Positions 1-8,772 of a stretch of DNA of 64,000 nt are shown piece by piece; within the stretch, counting starts at the first letter, position 1, and each line of letters opens with the position of its first letter. The notes under the pieces were generated by a model, which did no database searches, was not told the DNA's origin, and saw only the letters and a list, made by a program, of their open reading frames with translations. Both the position numbers and the translations under genes were made by a program. This DNA comes from Candidatus Tisiphia endosymbiont of Nemotelus nigrinus. GTDB taxonomy: Bacteria; Pseudomonadota; Alphaproteobacteria; Rickettsiales; Rickettsiaceae. The stretch covers positions 1,302,001-1,366,000 of the forward strand of contig NZ_OZ032151.1 in assembly GCF_964026475.1 (NCBI RefSeq), given 5' to 3'.

Positions 1-35
1 TTACTGTATTCGATAAAAAAATAGGCTTTTATTCG

Positions 36-211
36 TAGACACTTATATCTTTAAATTATGATATAAGTAATTGTAAGAGGGTGACTTGATAGACACTGGA
101 CTGAAATAGTCGTAAACAGAATAAGTACCCTCTTACAAAGTTTGCTTTGAACAAATTGCAGAAGGTGCTGGAAACAGCAGCCTTGCACAATAAGATGAAG
201 GAGATTATATC
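36..211 (+). ncRNA. Putative IS110 bridge RNA region, copy 1
   Basis: The whole stretch upstream of the transposase start is non-coding and appears identical to that of copy 2. It can fold strongly. A short stem forms from ACTTATATC and GATATAAGT. A perfect 10-bp stem GTAAGAGGGT (73-82) / ACCCTCTTAC (127-136) encloses a 44-nt internal region. A third hairpin pairs AAGGTGCTG with CAGCAGCCTT across a GAAA tetraloop (about 161-184). The 44-nt loop contains TAGACACT (90-97), the same motif as the element's left end, as expected of a donor-guide segment. IS110 elements are known to express such bridge RNAs from the 5' non-coding end. Expression and exact RNA ends are inferred. Confidence 0.6.
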
Positions 212-1161
212 ATGAGTAAAATAATAGGTCTAGATGTAAGTAAAAAATGGTTAGATATATGTTTATATGAGTCTAACAATAAACCGATATATAATCGTTT
301 TTCCAACGATAAGTTAGGGCATGAAGAACTGATAAAATTAACAAAAGAACAAGAAATTAAGCTAATAGTATGTGAACCTACTGGAGGTTATGAAGCGGAT
401 ATTTGCCAAAAATTGTATAATAATAAACAACAGGTACATAAAGTCAATACATATAGCTTTAATTCATTAGTAAATCGGTGAATTTGTGTAAAACTGATAA
501 GAAGGACGCATTTAAATTAGCATATTATGGCGATAAGATGCAGCTTTCAGCTAATTATTTATATCAAGTTGAATCCGATACTTTGAAGAGATATCAGCAA
601 AGGCGAGAAGATTTAGTATTAATGCTTAGCAATGAAAAGAAGAGGCTACATCATAGTATTGATGGTATTGATAAAAAGAGTATAGAAAAGCTCATTAAAT
701 TTTTACAGAATGAAATAGCTGAGCTTGATAAAAAATTAAGTGAAGTAATAGATGAGTCAGAAGAGTTGAAAGAGAAGGTAAAAATATTAGAGAGTGTGCC
801 TGGTATTGGTAAATGCGTAGCTAAAAAACTAATTAGTTTTTTACCTGAATTAGGGAATAAAAATTATAGTAGTAATGAATTGTCAGCAATTGTAGGGATA
901 GCTCCTTATGCCCGTGATAGTGGTAATAAGCAAGGACGAAGATTTATTAGAGGTGGCAGAAAAATACCACGATATGCTTTATATATGGCGGTATTGGCTG
1001 GTAAAAACGGTGTCAAAAATGGTTTTCAATATTTGAAAGCTTTATATGATAGGCTTGTTAACAATTTTAAACCTAAAAAGGTTGCTATAGTTGCATGCAT
1101 GCGTAAACTACTTGAAGTATGCCATAAACTTATTCAACAAAAACGTTGTTTTGTTATTTAG
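212..1161 (+). pseudogene. IS110-family transposase, frameshifted
   Basis: The first part (212-481) carries the N-terminal RuvC-like DEDD domain, with LDVSK and VCEPTGGY. The second (478-1161) carries KTDKKDA, a coiled-coil stretch and the C-terminal Transposase_20 domain with [10 protein letters not shown], which includes the expected serine. The two frames overlap by four bases at GTGA, so a single-base frameshift separates the first two acidic residues from the last two. RNA-guided recombinases of this family need all four, so this copy is probably inactive unless frameshifting occurs. A ribosome binding site AAGGAG precedes the ATG at 212. The corresponding part of copy 2 is deleted, so the original frame cannot be checked inside the window. 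Confidence 0.85.
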
Positions 1162-1205
1162 ATAAATATTTTTATTTTTTTGAAAATTTAGATAAAAGAT
1201 AATTG

Positions 1206-1357
1206 CTGTTAACAAAGCTTATTTAATTGATGAATTAATGGATTTTTTAGCGAAAATTAATAAGATTTTTGCTGGAATAGTGTACCTTTTTCAAAAAAAT
1301 CTTATAATTTGCAGCAAAAAAGACTTTATTCACCAATTAAATAAGCTTTGTTAACAG
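1206..1357. repeat. 152-bp MITE-like repeat with long terminal inverted repeats
   Basis: The ends are inverted copies: CTGTTAACAAAGCTTATT runs inward from 1206 and its complement ends at 1357. Pairing extends over about 24 bases perfectly and further with mismatches. The interior is AT-rich and has no open frame. The right end abuts TGTCTAG, which resembles the flank of IS110 copy 2. A small non-autonomous element or a rickettsial palindromic repeat would both fit; no other copy is in the window. Confidence 0.6.
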
Positions 1358-1573
1358 TGTCTAGCATTATTGACATGTTTATTAAACCATTAATTCCCAG
1401 ATTGCCCATTATTATATCATGTTAATCTTTTTGTCGTGTACTGAGGTAAAATACTCAAATTTCTTACAATTTATTCAATCTACAACTGTAGTATTAGCTC
1501 TCACCTCCAAATTAGAAAAAACCGAGGTTTATAATGGACTGAAAAAAATGGACAGAAAAAAAGAGGTATTAGG

Positions 1574-2578
1574 TGTTTAGTCCCAGGGTGTAATGTTGTA
1601 TATTATAAAGAATTACCATCAAGAGAGGAATTATGGGACAAATATTACACGGCTGTGCCAAAACGACAGAGGCAATACGTTTCGCAATCCAAAATAGTCA
1701 AGAGAGCTTAAAGACTTTAGCAAGAAAATATTCTATTAATCCTAAAACAGTTGCTAAGTGGAAGAAACGAACTACATTACAAGATACTTGTATGGGTCCC
1801 AAAGAACCATCTTCTACAGTATTAACTTCTGAAGAAGAAGCTATGTGTATAGCATTTCGTAAACACACTTTATTATCTTTAGATGATTGCTTATATGCTT
1901 TACAAGTCAGTATTCCCAAGCTTACTAGATCTTCTTTACATAGACTTCTTCAACGCCATAATGTTAGTAGGTTACCGGAAGTAAAAGGAAATAACAAAAC
2001 CAAGAAGAAGTTTAAACTTTATCCAATTGGTTATTTCCATATAGATATTGCTGAAGTCAAAACAGAAGAAGGTAAACTCTATCTATTTGTTGCTATTGAT
2101 CGCACTTCAAAGTTTGTGTATGTAGAACTTTTACCAAGATGTACCAAGACAGAAACAGCACAATTTCTTCGTAATTTAATTAAAGCTATACCTTATAAAA
2201 TTCATACTATTTTGACAGATAATGGTATTCAATTTACTAACAGAACAGTAGATAAGAATGCTTGGATGCATATTTTTGATCGTATTTGCTATGAATACAA
2301 TATTGAACACAGGCTAACAAAAGTTAATCATCCATGGACTAATGGACAGGTAGAACGTATGAATCGTACTATTAAAGAGGCAACTGTTAAACGTTTTTAT
2401 TATGACAATCATCAGCAACTTAAACAACATTTATATGATTTTATCAATGCCTACAATTTCGCAAAAAGACTTAAAGCTCTTAAAGGTTTAACTCCTTATG
2501 AATTTATCATAAAAACATGGACATCTGATCCAAATAAATTTATTATTAACCCTAACCACCACATCCTGGGACTAAACA
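1574..2578 (+). mobile_element. IS481-like insertion sequence, intact
   Basis: Terminal inverted repeats TGTTTAGTCCCAGGGTGT at the left and TGTTTAGTCCCAGGATGT (complement) at the right frame one transposase gene. The element is flanked by a 6-bp direct repeat ATTAGG (1568-1573 and 2579-2584). The right copy of that repeat includes the first two bases of the neighbouring IS5 element, so this insertion came after the IS5 insertion. A 270-bp 3' remnant of the same element lies at 35652-35921. Confidence 0.88.
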
Positions 2579-2583
2579 ATTAG
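1633..2583 (+). CDS. IS481-like transposase
   Basis: 316 residues. An N-terminal helix-turn-helix (residues about 10-45, with RKYSINPKTVAKWKK) is followed by an rve-type DDE integrase core. The catalytic triad is visible as FHIDIAE, ILTDNGIQF and NGQVERMNR, so the enzyme looks functional. A ribosome binding site AGAGAGGA lies just upstream of the ATG. The gene nearly fills the element, and its stop overlaps the first base of the IS5 element to the right. The motif order fits the IS481 family; the broader IS3 superfamily is the alternative assignment. Confidence 0.9.
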   Translation: MGQILHGCAKTTEAIRFAIQNSQESLKTLARKYSINPKTVAKWKKRTTLQDTCMGPKEPSSTVLTSEEEAMCIAFRKHTLLSLDDCLYALQVSIPKLTRSSLHRLLQRHNVSRLPEVKGNNKTKKKFKLYPIGYFHIDIAEVKTEEGKLYLFVAIDRTSKFVYVELLPRCTKTETAQFLRNLIKAIPYKIHTILTDNGIQFTNRTVDKNAWMHIFDRICYEYNIEHRLTKVNHPWTNGQVERMNRTIKEATVKRFYYDNHQQLKQHLYDFINAYNFAKRLKALKGLTPYEFIIKTWTSDPNKFIINPNHHILGLNN

Positions 2584-3438
2584 GTTCTGTGAAGTTTTGT
2601 AAAAAAATAAATTAAAAAGAAGGAGAGGTAGTGTATTTTCTATTTTAGACAATCAAAAACACTACCGGAATGAATTATCATATAAAAATCAGAGAATGGC
2701 AACAAATTATTGAAATATTAAGAAAAAGAAAAGATATAAAAACAAGAAATGAGGATAAGCTTAGACGATTTATTGAAGCAATATGGTACATAACACGTTC
2801 AGGATGCCAATGGCGGTTGTTACCGAGTGTTTATGGTTCATGGCGAGCAGTGCATATGAGGTTTAAAACTTGGTCTAATAAAGGAATATGGACCGATTTG
2901 TTTGAGCAAGTACAAGCTAATCCTGACATGGAATCAACAATGATTGACGCTACTATAGTTCGTGCCCATGCATGCTCAGCAGGTTATAAAAAAGATAGCC
3001 AAGATCAAGAAGCTTTAGGGCGTAGTAAAGGAGGTTTTACTACTAAAATCCATGCCTTAGTTGACGCTCTTGGTAATCCTTTAAAGTTTATTTTAACTGC
3101 AGGTCAAAGACATGACATTACACAAGCCAACTCATTGGTTAAAGATATTAAAAATACTATGCTCCTTGCCGATAAGGCATATGATAGCAATGCTTTTATT
3201 GAGCAGCTTGAAGAGCAAAATTGTATAGCTGTTATTCCATCAAAAAAGAACCGAAAACAGCAAAGGGAGTACGATAAACATATCTATAAAGAACGTCATT
3301 CGATCGAATGTTTTTTTGGTAAAATTAAACATTTTAGACGAATTTTTTCGAGATTTGATAAAACTGCTACTGATTTCTTGTCTTTTTTGCAATTTGTTGG
3401 AGCTTTTATATGGCTTCGTTAGAAAACTTCACAGAACC
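2583..3438 (+). mobile_element. IS5-family element, copy 1
   Basis: 856 bp with inverted ends GGTTCTGTGAAGTTTT and its complement, flanked by a TA dinucleotide on each side, as in the TA-targeting groups of IS5. It is inserted in the 5' leader of IS3 copy 1: the uninterrupted IS3 reads ATTAGTTTCC. Copy 2 at 36960-37815 has the same length. Confidence 0.9.
2670..3422 (+). CDS. IS5-family transposase
   Basis: 250 residues. An N-terminal DUF4096-type region (CQWRLLPSVYGSW, about 45-60) precedes a DDE core with STMIDATIVRAH, LLADKAYDS and HSIECFFGKIKHFRRI providing D, D and E. It appears full length and active. It differs from the copy at 37047 by one residue near the C-terminus (Asp here, Ala there, in the segment following FDKTAT), so duplication was recent. 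The start follows a purine-rich AAGGAGAGG some 45 bases upstream, so translation signals are weak. Confidence 0.92.
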   Translation: MNYHIKIREWQQIIEILRKRKDIKTRNEDKLRRFIEAIWYITRSGCQWRLLPSVYGSWRAVHMRFKTWSNKGIWTDLFEQVQANPDMESTMIDATIVRAHACSAGYKKDSQDQEALGRSKGGFTTKIHALVDALGNPLKFILTAGQRHDITQANSLVKDIKNTMLLADKAYDSNAFIEQLEEQNCIAVIPSKKNRKQQREYDKHIYKERHSIECFFGKIKHFRRIFSRFDKTATDFLSFLQFVGAFIWLR

Positions 3439-3496
3439 TAGTTTCCTAATTAAGATAAAATAATAAGAAAAAATTAGGATAAAAAATGACAAAAGA

Positions 3497-4279
3497 AATA
3501 TTATTATGCGCGATAAGGGAACACCTCAAGGAGGAGTGATAAGTCCAATATTAGCAAATTTATTTTTACATTATGTATTTGATGCATGGGTAAGAAGAGA
3601 AATGCCAAGTGTAGCATTTTGTCGTTATGCTGATGATGGTTTACTCCATTGTCAGAGTCAAAAACAGGCAGAATATGTGTTACAAGTTATTAGACAACGA
3701 TTCCAGGAATGTGGTCTTACGATACATCCTGATAAGTCAGGTATTATATATTGTAAGGACAATAATCGTCGTAATGAATATGAACGAATCAGCTTTGACT
3801 TTCTCGGATATAGTTTTAGACCAAGAAGATGTGTAAACAAACAAGGCATGGTTCATCCAAATTTCTTACCTGCGATAAGTAATAACTCTAAGAAAGCAAT
3901 CATACAAACCATAAGGAGTTGGCACATTCAGCTTAAGAATGACAAGTCCTTATCTGAACTTTCGGAAATGTTTAAAGCTGAGTTAAGAGGTTGGTATAAC
4001 TATTATGGGCAGTTTTATCCATCGGCAATGCACAACATATGGAAGCACCTGAATTGGTATTTGGTGCAGTGGGTTAGGAGAAAATATAAGAAACTTGCAT
4101 GGCATAAAAGACGTGCAAGAGAATATCTAAATAGATTAGCAAATCATAATCCTGAAGCTTTTATACATTGGAAATTAGGAATATATCCAAAGGCTAAAAT
4201 GGTGGGAGCGGTGTGAGCTGAGAGGTTTCACGCACCGTTCTGAGAGGGGCTGAAGCTGTAATGCTTCAGTCTACTCACC
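3497..4279 (+). pseudogene. Group II intron remnant with truncated reverse transcriptase
   Basis: The sequence matches the 3' portion of the complete intron at 58605-60451. The open frame 3506-4216 preserves RT domains from GTPQGGVISP through the YADD catalytic motif, then the maturase-type C-terminus ending KMVGAV. The N-terminal RT domains and all upstream ribozyme domains are missing. The 3' hairpins after the frame (domain V-like, about 4203-4246, and domain VI) remain, ending CTACTCAC before the IS3 sequence resumes. It cannot splice or move by itself. Confidence 0.85.
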
Positions 4280-4749
4280 CTTATGTTCGAACTAATTCGG
4301 GATTTATGTACATGGCAGGAATTATCGATTGGCATAGCAGAGCTGTGTTGAGTTATAAATTATCAAATAGTATGGACGTAAATTTGGTAACTGAAGTATT
4401 GCAGGATGCACTTAACAAATACTCTGCACCGCAGATATTTAATAGTGAACAGGGCAGTCAATATACCAGTAATGAACACATTCAAATTTTACAAGAGCAT
4501 AACATTAAAGTTTCGATGAATGGTAAAGGAAGAAGTATTGATAATATAATCATGGAGAGATTTTTTCGAACTTTAAAATATAATTGTATATTTATTAACG
4601 ATTTTAAAGATGTTAAAGAACTTAGGAGAGGTATTGATGATTATATAAATCACTATAATTATAGAAGATTTCATTCAAGTATTGGTTACAAAAAACCTAT
4701 GAATGTCTATCTAAATTCTATACAAAATTATGAACAAATTGCAGCTTGA
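4280..4749 (+). pseudogene. IS3 transposase C-terminal fragment
   Basis: The C-terminal half of the rve integrase core continues after the intron remnant from the codons for TYVRTNSG. It shows DWHSRAVLSY, NSEQGSQYTS, MERFFRTLK and the typical ending GYKKPMNVYL. The first catalytic Asp (GDI) is on the missing side. An ATG at 4261 lies in the intron and opens a longer frame by chance. It is identical in character to the ends of the other IS3 copies. Confidence 0.85.
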
Positions 4750-4942
4750 AAAATGAAAAAATGGGAAACAAAATTATTATTTTTTTGTCTTGATTTTTCA
4801 GTCCAGTATAGTTAAAGAAGTACTGGAACAACAAAACCCTGTAGATTCCTTGGCTATGTTAATGGAATTAGATAGCTAAGTCTATAATTGTGAAACTTTT
4901 TTTTAGCAATTCTGTAGAGTTTATCATATAATTTATGTAAGG

Positions 4943-4999
4943 TGTGAGGAGCAGAGGCAAGTTTCGACGACAAAATCACCAACTAGATTGACTTATGCA
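4943..4999 (-). repeat. Partial rickettsial palindromic element (type A) at the secF 3' end
   Basis: About 57 bases match one half of the full-length type A repeats at 6320-6460 and 29515-29656, including the core TTTCGACGACAAAATCACC and the end CTTATGCAG. The outer end of the repeat supplies the last codon and the stop of secF. Confidence 0.7.
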
Positions 5000-5913
5000 G
5001 GAACTCTACTAAATTTCTTAGCAACAAACAGCATCAATATAGGAGCAGATATAAATATAGAGGAATAGGTGCCAACTATTATGCCGAAAAATACTAACAT
5101 ACTAAAGCTGTGAATAGCTTCCCCACCAAATATCACTAAAGCTAGGTTCGCCAACAAGGTTGTTACAACTGTTAGAATGGTTCTAGACAAAGTTTCATTA
5201 ATACTCTGATTAATAATTTGTGGCATTGTTTTCTGATATGATTTTCGTAAATTTTCTCTAATCCTATCATAGATCACTACTGAATCATTAACGGAATAAC
5301 CTATTATGGTAAGGACAGCCGCTATTGAAGTTAGATTAAAGTCTAATCTCATTACACTCATGAAACCTAAACTTAGTATGGCGTCATGTAGCAAAGCTAT
5401 CAATATACCAAGCCCAAAATACCACTCAAACCTAACCCAAGTATAAACCATTATGGCAAGAAAAGAAAGAATTAGCGCCATTATTCCTGATCTTATCAGA
5501 TGCGACCCAACTTGTGGGCCAACAAAATCTACTTTACGATATTCAAATTTATAAGGAAATTGGTTGCTTAAAGTCAACTTGAGCAGCTCAATATTGTGCA
5601 TTAAAGTATCTTCACTATTACTGCCAACTCGTATAGACAAATCATGCTGGTTACCAAAATTCTGTAATACTATTTCACCAATCTTAAGGTTATTAAGTAC
5701 TTCACGCATTTTGGTTAAATCAGGTTCTTGGTCAAGGCGTGCTTCTATAACAATCCCACCAGCAAAATCAATACCAAAATTAAACTTATAAATTCCTATC
5801 CACATAATGCTCACAAGAGACAAAATAATGGACATCGTATAACTTACTTTTCTAAATTTGATAAAATCAAAATTGACTTGATCAGGTAACAGTCTTAACG
5901 GATATAACTTCAT
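4993..5913 (-). CDS. secF: Protein translocase subunit SecF
   Basis: 306 residues, close to the usual rickettsial length. SecF partners SecD in the inner membrane and supports the late, proton-motive-force-driven stage of Sec export. One N-terminal membrane segment (about 25-45) is followed by the [12 protein letters not shown] signature, a periplasmic domain, then five membrane segments with the [17 protein letters not shown] motif. The stop codon lies in a palindromic-repeat remnant, so the last one or two residues are repeat-derived; the fold should not suffer. The small UPF0335 gene lies 16 bases upstream on the same strand, so the two may be cotranscribed. Confidence 0.95.
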   Translation of the reverse strand: MKLYPLRLLPDQVNFDFIKFRKVSYTMSIILSLVSIMWIGIYKFNFGIDFAGGIVIEARLDQEPDLTKMREVLNNLKIGEIVLQNFGNQHDLSIRVGSNSEDTLMHNIELLKLTLSNQFPYKFEYRKVDFVGPQVGSHLIRSGIMALILSFLAIMVYTWVRFEWYFGLGILIALLHDAILSLGFMSVMRLDFNLTSIAAVLTIIGYSVNDSVVIYDRIRENLRKSYQKTMPQIINQSINETLSRTILTVVTTLLANLALVIFGGEAIHSFSMLVFFGIIVGTYSSIFISAPILMLFVAKKFSRVPA

Positions 5914-5929
5914 TATTAAATTCTTTAAT

Positions 5930-6166
5930 TTATATACCTAAAGCTTGCCTGTACAATTCTAAGATTGCATCTTGTTCAGCCAGTTTATTTCTATCAAGCT
6001 TTTTTAGTTTTAACACAGACTTCATAGCCTTAGTATCAAAACCACTGGAGCTGGCTGCATCAAACACATCCTTTATTGCTTCAGATAGTTCAGCTTTCTC
6101 TTGTTCAAGCCCTTCTATTTGATTTATATATTGTTCTAATTGTTCTTTAGCTATTACTTCTGTCAT
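5930..6166 (-). CDS. UPF0335 (DUF2312) family protein
   Basis: 78 residues. The sequence shows the family features: an early coiled-coil ([17 protein letters not shown]), then [14 protein letters not shown] and the C-terminal [10 protein letters not shown]. GapR-like DUF2312 proteins of alphaproteobacteria are small helical DNA-associated proteins; a nucleoid or topology role is therefore plausible but not shown for this protein. It is directly upstream of secF. Confidence 0.88.
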   Translation of the reverse strand: MTEVIAKEQLEQYINQIEGLEQEKAELSEAIKDVFDAASSSGFDTKAMKSVLKLKKLDRNKLAEQDAILELYRQALGI

Positions 6167-6319
6167 AAAATTATAAGTTCATTATTTATCAAAATATCAT
6201 AATTATACAGCTAACCCGATTAGCATTTAGCCATAGTATATACTACTTTTATTAAGCCACTAAGTATTTTATAGATAATTTTGCTATAAATACTAGAAAA
6301 ATCTTTAAAATAGTTATTA

Positions 6320-6460
6320 GACTTACTGCATAAGTCAATCTAGTTGGTGATTTTGTCGTCGAAACTCGCCTCCGCTCCTCACGTACGTCTGTGTACGCTG
6401 CGGTGCTCGGCTTCGTTTCTCCTAAAAATCCCTCAACTATCTTTGATTTATGCAGCAAGT
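6320..6460 (-). repeat. Full-length type A palindromic element (RPE-like), intergenic
   Basis: About 141 bases with inverted ends around GACTTACTGCATAAGTC and GATTTATGCAGCAAGTC. Read on the minus strand it has an open frame including FLGETKPSTAAYTDVREE, the same peptide the repeat adds to the virion protein at 29515-29656. Here it sits just beyond the stop of the MFS gene. The flanking 6167-6320 contains no gene. Confidence 0.85.
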
Positions 6461-6463
6461 CTA

Positions 6464-7729
6464 TTATATCCTTGAACGATCCTTATAAAAATACAAAGCT
6501 ATTAAACTTGCAATAGCACAAGCAATTATGTAATAAATAGCCGAAGTAATAGTACCCTTTTTTTGCACAAGATATGCTATCACTAAAGGTGTTGTGCCAC
6601 CAAAAATACTAGTTGCTATGTTATAAGATAATGATAAAGCTGTGTTTCTGATATTGGTTGGATAGAATTCAGCTTGCAGTGCAGGCTCAGGACCAATATA
6701 ACAAGCAGCTAAAATTGATAATATTATTTGAGATATAATTATAAGATAAAAGTCACCAGTTTCAATTACTTGCATCAAAAATGGGGTAACTAAAATAATT
6801 ACCAGTAGATTGATTACAAAGATTTTCTTGCGACCAATTATATCCGACAAATAGCCAGAACATAAAGTAACAATTGCCATGATGATATAACAATAATTAG
6901 CTAAATTACTAACTTCATCATCAGTGAAACCACGATTCATCCTTAAAAATGACATTAGGTAAATAGTTTGTAGATAAAATAATACTGAACCTGTAGAATT
7001 GATGACGATTGATATTATCATATCAAACCAGTATACAGAAATAACTTGTTTTAGGGGAAACTTTAAGATTTTACCCTTTTCCTTCATATTTTGAAAGCTA
7101 GGAGTTTCACTTGTATATTTTTTTATGTAAAGCCCAGCAAAGAAGATAAGGATTCCTAATAAAAATGGTATTCTCCACCCCCAATCATCAAATTGCTCTG
7201 CTGATAAAAGGCTTTGTATGCACTGCGAAATTCCTGAACCAAATAATAAACCAATACAAATACTGGACATTGATACACTACTACTAAAACCACGATAGGC
7301 TATGCCCGTATGTTCAATAACAAATGAAATTGAGCCAGTAAGTGCTCCGCCCATTGATAAACCTTGCAACATGCGAACTAAAATCATCAATATAGTTGAG
7401 GTAATACCTATATCGTCATAAGTTGGTAACACACCAATTAAAGCTGTTGGCAGAGACATACAAAATATAGAGGTACTTAAAGCAATTTTTCTACCAAAAC
7501 GATCTCCGAGTACCCCAAAAAACACCCCACCTATTGGTCTCATTAGATAACCGATAGCAAATGCCAAAAAAGCATGCAATAAAGATGAGTTAGGGTTTGA
7601 TCCAGGGAAGAATTTTTCACCTATTATAGGGGCAAAAAGACCAAATAGTGCGTAATCATACCATTCAAATGCATTTGCTATGCCGCTTGCAAAAACCAAC
7701 TTACGTTTATTCATGCGATATTTTATCAT
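6464..7729 (-). CDS. MFS transporter, ProP-like
   Basis: 421 residues with about 12 membrane segments. The MFS signature [13 protein letters not shown] lies between segments 2 and 3, preceded by [13 protein letters not shown], typical of the metabolite:H+ symporter (ProP) group that is amplified in Rickettsia. Substrate is not readable from sequence; osmolytes or host metabolites are possible. An internal ATG (about 7714, MNKRKLVF) gives a more usual N-terminus. The 5' end overlaps the 3' end of the sam-like gene by up to 23 bases, suggesting translational coupling. A palindromic element lies immediately after the stop. Confidence 0.9.
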   Translation of the reverse strand: MIKYRMNKRKLVFASGIANAFEWYDYALFGLFAPIIGEKFFPGSNPNSSLLHAFLAFAIGYLMRPIGGVFFGVLGDRFGRKIALSTSIFCMSLPTALIGVLPTYDDIGITSTILMILVRMLQGLSMGGALTGSISFVIEHTGIAYRGFSSSVSMSSICIGLLFGSGISQCIQSLLSAEQFDDWGWRIPFLLGILIFFAGLYIKKYTSETPSFQNMKEKGKILKFPLKQVISVYWFDMIISIVINSTGSVLFYLQTIYLMSFLRMNRGFTDDEVSNLANYCYIIMAIVTLCSGYLSDIIGRKKIFVINLLVIILVTPFLMQVIETGDFYLIIISQIILSILAACYIGPEPALQAEFYPTNIRNTALSLSYNIATSIFGGTTPLVIAYLVQKKGTITSAIYYIIACAIASLIALYFYKDRSRI

Positions 7730-8597
7730 CTTGGGTCATATTATCTTTCTCAGAATATATTATAAACAATGTCGCAGGAATTACTATCAATGCCCCGTAT
7801 AAAGTGCTATTTTCAGGCATTTCATTAAAAACAAGATATCCAGCTAATGCTGAAATTATTAACTCTAAATATCTATAAGGTGCAATGGCAGTAGCATCGA
7901 CCAGAGAGAAAGCTTTTAAGAGAAAGAATGAAATTAAACCCCCTCCTGATCCTAAAATAAATAGCAAAATAAATTCTGAAATATTAGGCGTTTTCCAATA
8001 CATTATTGATGGTGGTATTGATAATAAAGAAGTTACTAGAGCAGAATAAAATAGCATGCTAATCATTGATTCTTTTACTACAAATTTTTTGTTAATAATA
8101 TCTAACGTGGCAAAAGATATCGCAGCTAATACAAAAATCAATATATGTGGGTTAAAATCACTAGCATGTGGTTTCAGAGTAACAACAATTCCAATAAAGC
8201 CAAATAAAGTTGCTGCCCATCTTTGCCAAATAATATTTTCGTTTAAGAAAAATACTGCCAAAACCAAGGTAAATAAAGGTATAGCTAGGCTAACAACTGT
8301 AGCAGTAGTCACTGGTGCAAGTTGTAAGCCATAAGTCCAAGAGGTCATACCAAAACATAACAAAACCCCTCTTGCAATATGGACAAAAGGGCGAGTAGTG
8401 GTTAAAGTTTGTTTCCCATAATAAAAAATAAATGGCACAAGAATTAGAGTGCTAAAGAGAAAGCGAAAAAAAGCTACCTCAAAACTATGTAGCCTAAGTC
8501 CAAGATATTTTGCTGTTATGTCATTAGTTGCACTAGTTAGCATACTTAATATAAACCAGCCAATGCCAATAAAATAAGTATTTAATTTATTATTCAT
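7707..8597 (-). CDS. sam: EamA-family transporter, probable S-adenosylmethionine uptake carrier
   Basis: 296 residues, ten predicted membrane segments arranged as two EamA repeats, the second starting near residue 150. The sequence resembles the rickettsial SAM transporter first characterised in R. prowazekii, which imports host SAM when metK is decayed. Features seen include [13 protein letters not shown] at the start of the first repeat and the repeat-end motif [15 protein letters not shown]. Substrate is assigned by family resemblance only. The gene overlaps the MFS gene and is transcribed with it; the region to 8773 holds the divergent promoters. Confidence 0.85.
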   Translation of the reverse strand: MNNKLNTYFIGIGWFILSMLTSATNDITAKYLGLRLHSFEVAFFRFLFSTLILVPFIFYYGKQTLTTTRPFVHIARGVLLCFGMTSWTYGLQLAPVTTATVVSLAIPLFTLVLAVFFLNENIIWQRWAATLFGFIGIVVTLKPHASDFNPHILIFVLAAISFATLDIINKKFVVKESMISMLFYSALVTSLLSIPPSIMYWKTPNISEFILLFILGSGGGLISFFLLKAFSLVDATAIAPYRYLELIISALAGYLVFNEMPENSTLYGALIVIPATLFIIYSEKDNMTQDDKISHE

Positions 8598-8772
8598 ATA
8601 GACCTTAAATTTTTTAGTTTATTTGTTTTTTATACTTAGTGTTTCTTATATTTAGTGTTATAGTATCATCATTGTTAGACAAGTTTAAAAAATCTCATTA
8701 TCATTTGATTTTCAGATGAGAAGAGTATATATAGTACAGCAATATATTTAAAGCAAGAGAAGGTTTATAGTT

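Larger units (their letters stand above)
36..1164 (+). mobile_element. IS110-family element, copy 1
   Basis: A leader of about 176 nt plus a frameshifted IS110 transposase gene. Sequence identity with the second copy at 57372 starts exactly at the motif TAGACACTT (position 36), while the flanking bases differ. At the right side this copy departs from copy 2 just after TTGTTTTGTTA, so the right boundary given is the end of the gene, not a proven element end. Copy 2 ends with AAGTGTCTA, the inverted complement of the left motif. In this copy AGTGTCTA reappears only at about 1356, beyond a MITE-like repeat. The true ends may therefore lie within a palindromic target rather than at the 9-bp repeats. 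Confidence 0.75.
1530..4810 (+). mobile_element. IS3-family element, copy 1, carrying nested insertions and a deletion
   Basis: The ends are TATAATGGACTGAAAAA on the left and the complement of TATACTGGACTGAAAAA on the right, flanked by a 3-bp duplication GTT, the usual target size for IS3. The 5' leader is split by an IS481-like element and an IS5 element. Most of the transposase gene and the 5' part of a group II intron are missing: the first codons of the transposase (ATGACAAAAGAA, near 3486) join directly to the middle of the intron-encoded reverse transcriptase at about 3497. The junction shares a short GAAAT microhomology. From 4280 the IS3 sequence continues to its right end. Confidence 0.85.
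1419..4879 (+). pseudogene. Small unknown reading frame split by IS3 copy 1
   Basis: A short frame starts at ATG 1419 and runs to the IS3 end at 1529. After the IS3 element the frame resumes at 4814 and stops at the TAA ending at 4879. The base triplet GTT occurs on both sides of the IS (1527-1529 and 4811-4813), as a 3-bp target duplication should, and removing one copy plus the element restores one frame of about 59 codons ending in the residues AMLMELDS. I do not recognise the protein. It could also be the tail of a longer gene whose start is degraded. Confidence 0.35.

Noticed and set aside
6252..6458. Open frame of 68 codons on the minus strand
   Set aside because: It is the translation of an intergenic palindromic element with flanking noise; no start signal or homology outside the repeat.
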